Positions 8,801 through 17,462 are shown, counted from the first letter of the stretch. The stretch: 22,511 nucleotides of DNA from Chloroflexota bacterium (GCA_019136175.1 JAGVUS010000347.1:1-22511); one strand, 5' to 3'. Notes: generated by a model not told the origin, from the letters alone. A program made the numbers and translations.

Positions 8801-9115
8801 GTGGAAACCAAGAGCTTAGTGGCGTTACGTATTAATCTTGCTTCCCCAGAAACGATCCGTTCCTGGTCGTATGGTGAAGTGCTCAAACCTGAGACAATTA
8901 ATTATCGCAGGCTTCGTCCAGAAAAGGATGGATTGTTCTGCGAAGTAATTTTTGGTCCGACAAAAGATTATCAATGCTATTGTGGAAAGTACAAAAACCC
9001 AAGATACAAAAACATGAAACCTGGACAGGGTTCTTTATTTTGCCCAGTACATCGTTACGTATGTGGACGAGGATGCCCGCCAGAAGGCGTTAAAGCGGTT
9101 GGAGGACGAAATTAG
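8801..9115 (+). pseudogene. rpoC: RNA polymerase beta' subunit, N-terminal fragment (broken by a deletion)
   Basis: The true rpoC start is the GTG at 8801, with GAGGAGG at 8787-8793. The first 72 residues are canonical: LRINLASPETIRSWSYGEV, KPETINYRRLRPEKDGLFC, FGPTKDYQCYCGKYK. The CYC pair is the first half of the N-terminal zinc site. After PRYKNM (base 9016) the protein leaves the family, reads about 32 unrelated residues in the wrong frame and stops at 9115. The homologous sequence resumes at 9018 in another frame. About 50 codons are missing, including the second CxxC of the zinc site and the RRERMGHIELA region. As written, the gene cannot make a normal beta' subunit. Since rpoC is essential, an assembly or sequencing error is the likeliest cause. 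Confidence 0.9.
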
Positions 9116-12100
9116 TGTTTCCGAACGGGAGCAGGCTACCGAAATTAATGCCCGTATCCTGGAAGTTAAACAAGCCCGGGACCGCAAGATTGAGGAATTA
9201 AACCAACGCCGAACGGAAATGGAATCACGCCGGGACGAATTGATTGCAGCCAGGCTGGATCCGGTGATCCAGGAGAGCCAGTCTTTGGAACGTCGGCTGA
9301 CGGAAAAAACCGGCAGTGTCACTCCATCTGCCATTGTCTTTGGTGCCACCAAAGAAACGATTGCCGAAGCCGGAGAGACTATTTCGGCTCAGCATATTTC
9401 CAAGGTGCAGAAGATTGTCAAGGGGCGGTTGGACGAACTGGAAGCTGAATTTCAGGATGAATTCCAACGCGAAATTGAACAAATCAAACTAGGGATTGCG
9501 GAAATTCGTGCCCAGGCTGAGCAGGAAATGGAAGATCTTCGCAGGAAATTGGAAGACGAAAACGATGCATCCCAAACACAAAATTCGCGGTTCCGGGACG
9601 AATTACAGGAACTGCGTCCTTTCACTTTCCTGAGCGAAAGCCGATACCGTGAGTTGAAATCCCGTTGGGGTCAGGTCTTTCGTGCGGACATGGGAGCAGA
9701 AGCTTTTTATGATATCCTTCGCCGATTGGACCTGGACCGGCTAGCGGAAGAATTGTGGCATGAGGTTCGCACATCCAAAAGCAAGCAGAAACGGAAGAAA
9801 GCCACCAGCCGACTGAAAGTTGTGGAATCCTTCCGGCGGTCAGGTAATCGTCCAGAATGGATGATCCTGACCATCCTGCCGGTTATCCCTCCCGATCTTC
9901 GCCCAATGGTGCAACTTGACGGCGGGCGCTTTGCTACGTCTGACCTGAACGACCTGTATCGCAGGGTGATTAATCGCAACAATCGCTTGAAGCGATTATT
10001 GGAACTGGGTGCTCCTGACGTGATCGTTCGAAACGAAAAGCGTATGCTCCAGGAGGCGGTTGATTCGCTGATTGATAATTCCCAGCGGGGGAAGGCGTTA
10101 TCCCGCCGAGGGAGACGGGAGCTCAAATCCCTGAGTGACATGCTCAAGGGGAAAAAGGGTCGCTTCCGCCGGAATCTGCTTGGTAAACGTGTGGACTATT
10201 CCGGGCGTTCCGTGATTGTGGTTGGCCCCAAGCTAAAGCTCTACCAGTGCGGTTTGCCCAAGACGATGGCGCTGGAATTATATCGACCATTTGTGATCGC
10301 AAAGCTGACCGCTAATGGTTATGCTGGAAATGTAAAAGGTGCGCGCCGGTTTATTGAACGTTCCCGACCGGAAATTTGGGAGGTGCTGGAAGAAGTCATT
10401 CGCGATCGACCCGTTTTATTGAACCGGGCGCCCACCCTGCACCGATTGGGTATCCAGGCATTTGAACCGGTCTTGATTGAAGGATCCGCGATCCAGCTCC
10501 ATCCCCTTGTTACCACAGCCTTCAATGCGGATTTTGATTGCGATCAAATGGCTGTCCACGTACCTCTTTCGGAGAAGGCAGTGAAGGAAGCCCGAAGCCT
10601 GATGCTTGCTTCGCGCAACCTGTTGAAACCAGCAGACGGTGAGCCGATCATCAGCCCATCCAAGGATATGACGTTGGGTGTCTATTATTTGACTGTTCAG
10701 AATGATCAGCCCCATCGTGGAGATGGACGAGCTTTTGCTGATTTGGATGAAGTGGAAATGGCATATCAACTTGGACAGGTTGATATTCACGCCAATATCC
10801 GTGTCATGGTTTTATCGAATTATGATGAAAAGGGCAATCGTTTACCCAAGCCCCAAAAAATCTTGCTGAAGACCACTGTCGGCAGGGTATTGTTCAACCA
10901 AATTTTGCCAAAAGAAATCCAATTCTTTAATGAGCAATTGGATAAAGGTGGCGTAAAAGATTTAATTGCCATGGTTTATGATATCTGTGGCGAGACAGAA
11001 ACCACTGGTGTTGCAGATAGAATCAAGGACATTGGTTTTGAATATGCCATGCGATCCGGATCCACCCTGTCTGTATCTGATATTTCTGTTCCTGAAGAAA
11101 AGGATGATATTCTGAACAAGGCACAACAGGAAGTTCAGAATATTGATCGAGCATACCGCCGTGGATTATTGACAGAACAGGAACGGAATGAACGTGAAAT
11201 TGCGGTCTGGCAGGATACCACAAAGGTGGTTGCAGACGCCGTGCGAAAGGGAATGGACCCCAATGGCAACCTGGCGACCATGGCGTATTCAGGTGCAACC
11301 AAGGGCGGTTTTGGACCGATTTCCCAGCTGGCTGGGATGCGTGGTCTGATGGCGGATCCTGCAGGACGTATCATTCGCCTGCCAATCAAGTCCAACTTCC
11401 GCGAGGGCTTGACTGCATTGGAGTACTTCATCTCAACCCATGGTGCCCGGAAAGGCCTTGCAGATACCGCCCTTCGAACTGCGGATGCCGGTTACCTGAC
11501 TCGCCGCCTGGTAGATATTGCGCAGGATGCAATTATCAACGAAGTGGATTGCGGCACAACTGATGGGATCTGGATCCGGAAATCGGATGATGTTGCCGGA
11601 CAGTCGATGGATACCCGGCTTTACGGGCGTTTGACGGCATCCAGGGTGATTGATCCCATGACTGGAGAAGTCATTGCTGATCGTGATCAGATGCTGGATC
11701 ATATCGTGATTCGGAAAATACTGAATGCCGGAATCACGGAAGTTAAAGTCCGATCACCGCTCACATGTGAATTGCAACATGGCTTATGCGCCAAGTGCTA
11801 TGGCATGGACTTGGGACGCGGCAGAATGGTTGAACTTGGTTCGGCGGTTGGTATTGTTGCAGCAGAATCCATTGGTGAACCCGGAACGCAGTTGACTCTA
11901 CGGACGTTCCATACAGGTGGTGTTGCTGCCGGTTCCGACATCACAACTGGTTTGCCGCGCGTGGAAGAGCTGTTTGAGGCGCGCAGAATGCCAAAGGGTG
12001 AAGCTGTCATTACCCGCATCTCGGGTGTTGCCACCATTCATGCATCAGACAAGTACAGCGACCAACGGTATGTTCGGGTGGAGAACAGTGAAATTGTCAG

Positions 12101-12881
12101 CGATGAGTATGATATTCCAGAAGGCTGGGATATCCGCGTGGAGGATGGAACCGGGATTACTGTTGGAGATGAAGTGGCAGTAACGGGTGAAGCTCATATA
12201 ACCGCCCAACATGCCGGGCGGGTCCGGATTGAAGGTCGGAAGGTCATCATCTCCTATGAACAGCGCGAAAGCGAAGAATATGATATTCCCACCACAGCAC
12301 GTCTATTGATTAAGGATGGAGATCATGTTGAGGCAGGACAGCCATTAACGGAAGGCTCCCTCAATCCTCATACAATCCTGCGTATCAAGGGGCGTGAAGC
12401 TGCTCAGATGTACCTGCTGACTGAGATCCAAAAGGTTTATCGTTCTCAGGGACAAAACATTAACGACAAACACTTTGAGGTGATTTTGCGGAAGATGACC
12501 GGGCGCGTCCAGATTGTCCGTCCTGGTGATACCCACTACCTGCCGGGGGACCTTGTTGATCGATTGGAGATTCGCAAGATGAATGAGTCGTTGGTGGACG
12601 AGGGAAAGCAGCCGGTTCGCTACCTGGAAATGCTTCTGGGCGTCACCAAGGCTTCACTCAGCACCGATTCTTTCCTGTCCATGTCATCCTTCCAGCACAC
12701 AATCAAGGTCCTGGCGTATGCAGCCATTGCGTCCAGTGAAGATCCGCTCTTTGGTTTGAAAGAAAACGTGATCATCGGCAAACTGATTCCGGCGGGGACC
12801 GGGTTTGTCCATGGCAGATTTACCCCAAAAGTGGAAGCGACCGAGGCTGTGGCAGATGAAACGGCTCCCTTGGAGAGTTGA
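9063..12881 (+). CDS. rpoC: DNA-directed RNA polymerase subunit beta', main body
   Basis: This is the catalytic largest subunit of RNA polymerase. Family sequence in this frame begins at 9018 (NLDRVLYFAQYIVTYV), but 9063 (GTG) is the first usable start codon and has no ribosome site, so this is the tail of the gene starting at 8801. Recognisable parts are a long coiled-coil insertion (residues about 5-185), RSGNRPEWMI and PVIPPDLRPMVQLDGGRFA, KRVDYSGRSVIVVGP, the bridge helix STHGARKGLADTALRTADAGYL, the second zinc site (VDCGT, LTCELQHGLCAKC; all four Cys present), the trigger-loop base GEPGTQLTLRTFHTGG and the C-terminal LLGVTKASL. The metal motif reads NADFDCDQMAVH, where Cys (TGC at 10539-10541) replaces an invariant Gly, while the three Asp remain. 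rpoB is not adjacent upstream, unlike in most bacteria. Confidence 0.93.
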   Translation: MDEDARQKALKRLEDEISVSEREQATEINARILEVKQARDRKIEELNQRRTEMESRRDELIAARLDPVIQESQSLERRLTEKTGSVTPSAIVFGATKETIAEAGETISAQHISKVQKIVKGRLDELEAEFQDEFQREIEQIKLGIAEIRAQAEQEMEDLRRKLEDENDASQTQNSRFRDELQELRPFTFLSESRYRELKSRWGQVFRADMGAEAFYDILRRLDLDRLAEELWHEVRTSKSKQKRKKATSRLKVVESFRRSGNRPEWMILTILPVIPPDLRPMVQLDGGRFATSDLNDLYRRVINRNNRLKRLLELGAPDVIVRNEKRMLQEAVDSLIDNSQRGKALSRRGRRELKSLSDMLKGKKGRFRRNLLGKRVDYSGRSVIVVGPKLKLYQCGLPKTMALELYRPFVIAKLTANGYAGNVKGARRFIERSRPEIWEVLEEVIRDRPVLLNRAPTLHRLGIQAFEPVLIEGSAIQLHPLVTTAFNADFDCDQMAVHVPLSEKAVKEARSLMLASRNLLKPADGEPIISPSKDMTLGVYYLTVQNDQPHRGDGRAFADLDEVEMAYQLGQVDIHANIRVMVLSNYDEKGNRLPKPQKILLKTTVGRVLFNQILPKEIQFFNEQLDKGGVKDLIAMVYDICGETETTGVADRIKDIGFEYAMRSGSTLSVSDISVPEEKDDILNKAQQEVQNIDRAYRRGLLTEQERNEREIAVWQDTTKVVADAVRKGMDPNGNLATMAYSGATKGGFGPISQLAGMRGLMADPAGRIIRLPIKSNFREGLTALEYFISTHGARKGLADTALRTADAGYLTRRLVDIAQDAIINEVDCGTTDGIWIRKSDDVAGQSMDTRLYGRLTASRVIDPMTGEVIADRDQMLDHIVIRKILNAGITEVKVRSPLTCELQHGLCAKCYGMDLGRGRMVELGSAVGIVAAESIGEPGTQLTLRTFHTGGVAAGSDITTGLPRVEELFEARRMPKGEAVITRISGVATIHASDKYSDQRYVRVENSEIVSDEYDIPEGWDIRVEDGTGITVGDEVAVTGEAHITAQHAGRVRIEGRKVIISYEQRESEEYDIPTTARLLIKDGDHVEAGQPLTEGSLNPHTILRIKGREAAQMYLLTEIQKVYRSQGQNINDKHFEVILRKMTGRVQIVRPGDTHYLPGDLVDRLEIRKMNESLVDEGKQPVRYLEMLLGVTKASLSTDSFLSMSSFQHTIKVLAYAAIASSEDPLFGLKENVIIGKLIPAGTGFVHGRFTPKVEATEAVADETAPLES

Positions 12882-12898
12882 CATTAACTGAAGCGAGT

Positions 12899-12940
12899 AA
12901 TACCCCCAATCCGCCAGCGCGTGGAGCGGGGGTATTTTGT
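12899..12940 (+). terminator. Rho-independent terminator after rpoC
   Basis: Arms AATACCCCC (12899-12907) and GGGGGTATT (12928-12936) form a 9-bp perfect stem around a 20-base loop, followed by TTTTGTTTG. It begins 18 bases after the rpoC stop and ends just before the ribosome site of the gyrA-like gene, which therefore either has read-through expression or a promoter hidden in this stretch. Confidence 0.85.
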
Positions 12941-12956
12941 TTGAAAGGATCAACGC

Positions 12957-15797
12957 ATGGAAATAGGCATGGTTCGCAAGGTGGATATTGATCGGGAGAT
13001 GCAGCAATCCTATCTGGATTATGCGATGAGCGTAATCGTTGCACGGGCACTACCCGATGCGAGGGATGGGTTAAAACCTGTTCAGCGTCGGATTCTTTAT
13101 GCAATGTATGATATGGGGCTGCGGGCAGACTCGACAACAAAAAAATCAGCAAGAATTGTTGGTGAAGTACTGGGAAAATATCATCCTCATGGTGATTTGG
13201 CGGTATATGAGGCAATGGCTCGTCTTGCGCAAGGGTTCACCATGCGTTATCCACTGGTGGATGGTCAGGGGAATTTTGGTAGTGTGGATGGAGATCCCCC
13301 GGCTGCCATGCGGTATACAGAAGCCAGGCTGACAGCCTTTGCATTGGATATGCTTGTCCAGCTTGACAGGAATACGGTCAATTTCACCCGCAATTTTGAT
13401 GACACGCTGGACGAGCCGGAAGTATTACCGGCAGCTTTGCCAAATTTGCTGGTCAACGGAGCTAATGGAATTGCGGTGGGAATGGCAACCAGCATTCCTC
13501 CCCACAATCTTGGGGAAGTTGTAGACGCATTAAGCTTTATGCTCAGGGAATGGGATCGGCTTGAGGATATTTCCGTGACGGACCTTGTGAAGTACATTCA
13601 AGGACCTGATCTGCCAACTGGTGGGATTATCCTGCAGGATACTGATCAAAACAACCTTCTAAGTGCTTATGGAACAGGTCGGGGCAAGGTAATCGTCCGC
13701 GGCAGAGTCCACTTTGAAGAAATGACACGGGGGAAAAATCGGATTATTATTACGGAATTACCATACCAGGTTAATAAAGCAGCCTTAATTGAACGAATTG
13801 CAGAGCTTGCCCGGGAGGGTGTCATTGAGGGCATATCGGATCTCCGGGATGAATCCGATCGACAGGGGATGCGGATTGTCATCGAAGTAAGCAAAGCTGC
13901 AGAGGAGGCAAATATCCTCAGGGAGCTCTATAAACGGACCCCACTTCAAAGCACGCTATCCATTACGTTGCTTGCTCTGGTGGGTGGTGAGCCGCGGTTA
14001 TTAACCCTGAAACAAGCTTTGCGGGTTTATTTGGATCATCGTATTGAAGTGATACGGAGGCGATCGGAATTCGATCTTCAAAAGGCGCAGAATCGTCTCC
14101 ATATCCTCGAGGGTTTGCGCATTGCGCTTAAATATTTGGATGAAATTATTGCCATCATCCGGGCAGCCCCAGATGTGGAAACTGCCCACGCGCGGTTGAA
14201 AAAGCGATTCAAGTTATCAGACATCCAGACGCAATCCATACTGGAACTTCCTTTGAGAAGGCTTGCAGCTCTTGAGCGAAAGAAAATTGAGCAAGACTAT
14301 AAAGATACGCTTGCCCTGATCAAGGAACTGGAAGGACTGCTAAAATCCCCAAAGAAGTTAAGGGGGCTGGTGGAGACTGAATTACTTGCCATGCGTCAAT
14401 TATATGCGGATCGCAGAAGGACGCAGATTGTTTCTCTAAAAGATGGTGAGACAGTCACGGAGAAATTAACAACAACCGATATGACTCCTGCCCAGGTGAC
14501 CTGGGTTGGTGTATCTGTTGATGGGAAAATTGGGCGGACACTGACGGACGAATTACCACGGTTCTCCAGTTCCACGGCTCCCAGATTCCTGCTGCGAACC
14601 AGTTCCCATCATACGTTATATTTGGTGGCAGAAAATGGACGGGCTGCTGCCATCCCGGTCCATTCCCTGCCAGAGGTGGAAAAATTTCCAGATGGTTTTC
14701 TGACCCATAAAGCCTGCCCGTTGGATGAGGGGGATGCAATTGTCGCCGTCTTTTCTGTTCCACCCAGGTTGGATGAGAGCGGGGACAGGTTTGTTGTTAC
14801 GGTTTCCAGACAGGGACTGGTGAAAAAATCCAATGTATTTGATTTGCCGGGACCTTCATCCCAGGCGTTCGTACTGACGCGTGTGAATTCGGATGACTAT
14901 CTGCGATCCTGTTTTCTATCCAACGGATCCACTGATTTGGTGCTTGCGACTGAACGGGGAATGATGATCCGGTTTCTTGAGAGCGATGTTCGCCCAATGG
15001 GGTTGGCTGCAGCTGGTGTTAACGGCATCAAACTTGCAGGCGGGGACCAGGTTGCGGGTGCGGTTGGGATGACGGGGGAAGGAGAATTACTTGTTATCAC
15101 AAGTGATGGGCATTCCTGGCGATTGAATCCGGATGCCATCCCCGTACAGGGGAGGTATGGTCTTGGAGTCCAGTTAGCCAAATTAAACCCTGGGATCACA
15201 ATTGCTGGAGTGTCCTTCGGTAGATCCACACAAGGTGTAGTGATGCACTTCCGACATGCAGCCCCCAAACAAGCCCGTATGGATCAATCTCCCATTGGGA
15301 GGAGGCTGACAAAAGGTTTTGCTTTATTGGAAGTTAAATCTTCCGATCAAATTGTGTCCGTTACTTCAGAAACGGATACCCTAAGTTTTTGGGAGCCATC
15401 ATCGGTTCGGAAGACAAGGTCGGTTTCCAGTGCGAAATCCACTCCAAAAGAGGCGGCGGGTATGTTTCCAAAGAAACCAGCCAGGAAAACCCGTACCAGC
15501 AAATTGGTGCCAGATTCCACAGAGGCAAAGAAGATAACCCCAACGCCCCAACGCTCCAGAAAATCCGCGACGGCACCAACTGAAAAGTCTCCTGCTGGTG
15601 GAACTCCGAATCACAGGTCAACCCGATCAACCACCCCAACAACCACGAAAACCCAATCATCCACAAAACAAACTAGAATTAAGGGAAAGAAAACTCAAAA
15701 ATCAGGCTTGCCGGAGAAGAGTTCGGTTTTGGAAGATGGCAACAAACCAAGGCGCGGAAGGAAACCTGCAGATCAACCAGCGGAGAAGAACGAATAA
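12957..15797 (+). CDS. gyrA: Type IIA topoisomerase A subunit (GyrA/ParC family)
   Basis: This 946-residue subunit cleaves and rejoins DNA with GyrB or ParE. It opens with LDYAMSVIVARALPDARDGL, then LKPVQRRILYAM and KSARIVGEVLGKYHPHGD. The catalytic Tyr is Y120 in AAMRYTEARLT, with the preceding Arg. The quinolone region carries L81 and E85 where E. coli GyrA has S83 and D87. The beta-propeller C-terminal domain (about 500-810) contains QGRYGLG at 731-737 in the place of the GyrA box (QRRGGKG), which is thus degenerate, so ParC-like activity is an alternative. Residues about 815-946 form a Lys/Arg/Thr/Ser/Pro-rich tail ending in an AT-hook-like KPRRGRKP (930-937). The ATG at 12957 has AAAGGAT upstream; an in-frame ATG lies at 12969. 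The gene converges with the minus-strand run, with an 11-base gap and no visible terminator. Confidence 0.9.
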   Translation: MEIGMVRKVDIDREMQQSYLDYAMSVIVARALPDARDGLKPVQRRILYAMYDMGLRADSTTKKSARIVGEVLGKYHPHGDLAVYEAMARLAQGFTMRYPLVDGQGNFGSVDGDPPAAMRYTEARLTAFALDMLVQLDRNTVNFTRNFDDTLDEPEVLPAALPNLLVNGANGIAVGMATSIPPHNLGEVVDALSFMLREWDRLEDISVTDLVKYIQGPDLPTGGIILQDTDQNNLLSAYGTGRGKVIVRGRVHFEEMTRGKNRIIITELPYQVNKAALIERIAELAREGVIEGISDLRDESDRQGMRIVIEVSKAAEEANILRELYKRTPLQSTLSITLLALVGGEPRLLTLKQALRVYLDHRIEVIRRRSEFDLQKAQNRLHILEGLRIALKYLDEIIAIIRAAPDVETAHARLKKRFKLSDIQTQSILELPLRRLAALERKKIEQDYKDTLALIKELEGLLKSPKKLRGLVETELLAMRQLYADRRRTQIVSLKDGETVTEKLTTTDMTPAQVTWVGVSVDGKIGRTLTDELPRFSSSTAPRFLLRTSSHHTLYLVAENGRAAAIPVHSLPEVEKFPDGFLTHKACPLDEGDAIVAVFSVPPRLDESGDRFVVTVSRQGLVKKSNVFDLPGPSSQAFVLTRVNSDDYLRSCFLSNGSTDLVLATERGMMIRFLESDVRPMGLAAAGVNGIKLAGGDQVAGAVGMTGEGELLVITSDGHSWRLNPDAIPVQGRYGLGVQLAKLNPGITIAGVSFGRSTQGVVMHFRHAAPKQARMDQSPIGRRLTKGFALLEVKSSDQIVSVTSETDTLSFWEPSSVRKTRSVSSAKSTPKEAAGMFPKKPARKTRTSKLVPDSTEAKKITPTPQRSRKSATAPTEKSPAGGTPNHRSTRSTTPTTTKTQSSTKQTRIKGKKTQKSGLPEKSSVLEDGNKPRRGRKPADQPAEKNE

Positions 15798-15807
15798 TGG
15801 TAGTAGA

Positions 15808-16845
15808 TTAGATCACCGGATTTTCGGAAGGAGTCCCTGCGTTCCACGAAAAATGTAACGATTGCCCCGAGTCGGTTTTATTTAGCATTTGGAACCTGGC
15901 ATTGGGAGCAATCTCAGTAAACAACAGGTTGTACCAGGCGCGGATTGCATCTTTTCCGCGAATAGTCCTGGCAGATGTAATGTGAAAAGCATCATCCCTG
16001 TATAAATTGACCAGAGTCTCCACATCCCGGGTATTTAAGGCTGATATATATTGATCCCGTAAATCTGCCGGGGGAGGTGGTGGGGGATTGGTGTTACCCC
16101 AGGGAAATTCTGCAATCGCCCGCCACATATCTGGTGCCTTGTTGCGGCACCAATCCCATGAATAAAAGTCAAATCCTTCCAATCCGACATCAACTGCGGT
16201 TTCCATAAATTTAACCACTTCCCCGATGGATGGTTTCCATCCGTGTTCACTATAAGCAGCGCCAACGGGGAAGATTGGACGGCGGTGTTGGAGGGATTGG
16301 AACTGCTCCACACAGGTTTTCAACTGCTCTCCCGGATTGTGAGATTTCACCCAGTATACCTGGGGCATGTTCAGGTTACATTGCGAAAGGAATTCCTGCC
16401 AGGGAAAATCACGATGGATACGGGGGTAACGGTAAGAGCAGATGGCGATTGGATAGTCTGGCAGGTTGGATCGGAGGCGGGACATAAATTGACGGGCAGC
16501 AACATCTTTTCCCGGGCGTTTATATTCACCTTCGGCGTCAATGATATAGCCATCCAACTGTAATTCATTGACTCTTTGTATCGCCTGGTCTGCCTCAGCA
16601 AGAGGGGAATAGGCATACACATAATGCCACCCCCAAACCTTGATGCCACGTTTCCGTAGTTCATCCACCAGAGGGATGCAAAGATCCACGCCATTGACTA
16701 CATTGTAGCGATCCGAACCATCGGAGACCTTGATGCAGAGATGGGATAAACCGGCAGCCTGGGCGGTATCTGCAATTGCTATGGGATTGCCTTTTTCGCA
16801 TTGGTTAATGCGCCAGATGAGAAAGCCTTTGCCTGTTGGATACAT
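15808..16845 (-). CDS. TIM-barrel glycoside-hydrolase-like protein with C-terminal NTF2/SnoaL-like domain (3' end possibly truncated)
   Basis: This protein has 345 residues. Positions 1-250 look like a GH25-type or related TIM barrel. GFLIWRINQ and HLCIKVSDG come first, then KVWGWHYVYA, an acidic DGYIIDAEGEYK strand end likely to hold active-site acids, and NMPQVYWVK and GFDFYSWDW near the barrel end. A proline run (about 254-259) leads into an NTF2/SnoaL-like domain (YISALNTRDVETLVNLYRDDAF, TIRGKDAIRAWYNLL). No signal peptide is visible. The domain ends abruptly after HFSWNAGTPSENPVI, while another frame just beyond reads LIYYHYSFFS, which resembles the missing last strand, so the 3' end may carry a deletion or frameshift. 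GAGG lies 6 bases before the ATG. The gene follows the HD gene by 23 bases. The hydrolase function is inferred and the substrate unknown. Confidence 0.65.
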   Translation of the reverse strand: MYPTGKGFLIWRINQCEKGNPIAIADTAQAAGLSHLCIKVSDGSDRYNVVNGVDLCIPLVDELRKRGIKVWGWHYVYAYSPLAEADQAIQRVNELQLDGYIIDAEGEYKRPGKDVAARQFMSRLRSNLPDYPIAICSYRYPRIHRDFPWQEFLSQCNLNMPQVYWVKSHNPGEQLKTCVEQFQSLQHRRPIFPVGAAYSEHGWKPSIGEVVKFMETAVDVGLEGFDFYSWDWCRNKAPDMWRAIAEFPWGNTNPPPPPPADLRDQYISALNTRDVETLVNLYRDDAFHITSARTIRGKDAIRAWYNLLFTEIAPNARFQMLNKTDSGQSLHFSWNAGTPSENPVI

Positions 16846-16868
16846 GGAGACCTCGTCGATGGATGAGA

Positions 16869-17444
16869 TTAATCAGCAGGTTGCAAGTTGCCTGCCAACC
16901 CAATTTCAGGGGCAATATTGCGCATAGCCGATATCACGTTATCCATGTGCTGCCATAAATCCACACCAAATTCATTTGCGCCCTGTAAAATCTCTTCGCG
17001 ATTTGCACCTGCCGCAAATGACGAATCCTTCCATTTCTTTTTTACCGAGGAGGATGTCAGGTCATACAGGGACCGGGAAGGGCGCACCAGAGCTACAGCT
17101 GTAATCAAGCCTGTGACTTCATCGCAGGCGAACAATGCCTTTTCCATCAGGGTAATTCTCTGGATACCTGTATGCCGGGCGTGGCTCTGGATGGCTCGGA
17201 TGATTTCTTCTGGAACACCCTGTTCACGCAGGATGGGCTCACCAGCTGATGGATGTAAATCTGCGGTGGGATGTATTTCCCAATCAAAGTCATGAAGCAA
17301 GCCTGCAATTCGCCAGGTATCCACATCCTGGTGTAATTGTTCTGCATAAAATGCCATGGCAGCTTCCACGCAAAGCATGTGATTGATCAAATTTTGATTT
17401 TTTACGTATTTTTGAACTATTTCCAATGCTGCTGATCTGTTCAT
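16869..17444 (-). CDS. HD-domain phosphohydrolase family protein
   Basis: This 191-residue cytosolic protein carries the metal-binding HD signature: H22 (NHML), H51-D52 in AGLLHDFDWE, a further H88 in QSHARHTG, and D108 in ACDEVTGLI. The arrangement fits the HDIG subfamily (TIGR00277-type) of small predicted metal-dependent phosphohydrolases. The substrate is not predictable; nucleotides or phosphoesters are usual for the superfamily. The start ATG has an AAAGGAG site at good spacing. The gene lies 18 bases downstream of the DUF218 gene and 23 bases upstream of the hydrolase-like gene, so co-transcription is likely. All expected metal ligands are present, suggesting an active enzyme. Confidence 0.88.
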   Translation of the reverse strand: MNRSAALEIVQKYVKNQNLINHMLCVEAAMAFYAEQLHQDVDTWRIAGLLHDFDWEIHPTADLHPSAGEPILREQGVPEEIIRAIQSHARHTGIQRITLMEKALFACDEVTGLITAVALVRPSRSLYDLTSSSVKKKWKDSSFAAGANREEILQGANEFGVDLWQHMDNVISAMRNIAPEIGLAGNLQPAD

Positions 17445-17462
17445 TGGACAACTCCTTTGAAT

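Noticed and set aside
9000..9063. Intein, intron or programmed frameshift at the rpoC break
   Set aside because: Nothing is inserted; family sequence is missing, including zinc ligands. No slippery site plus stimulator could supply the absent 50 residues.
9707..10147. 146-codon minus-strand frame inside rpoC
   Set aside because: Shadow of the conserved rpoC sequence, extremely Arg/Ser-rich with no domain.
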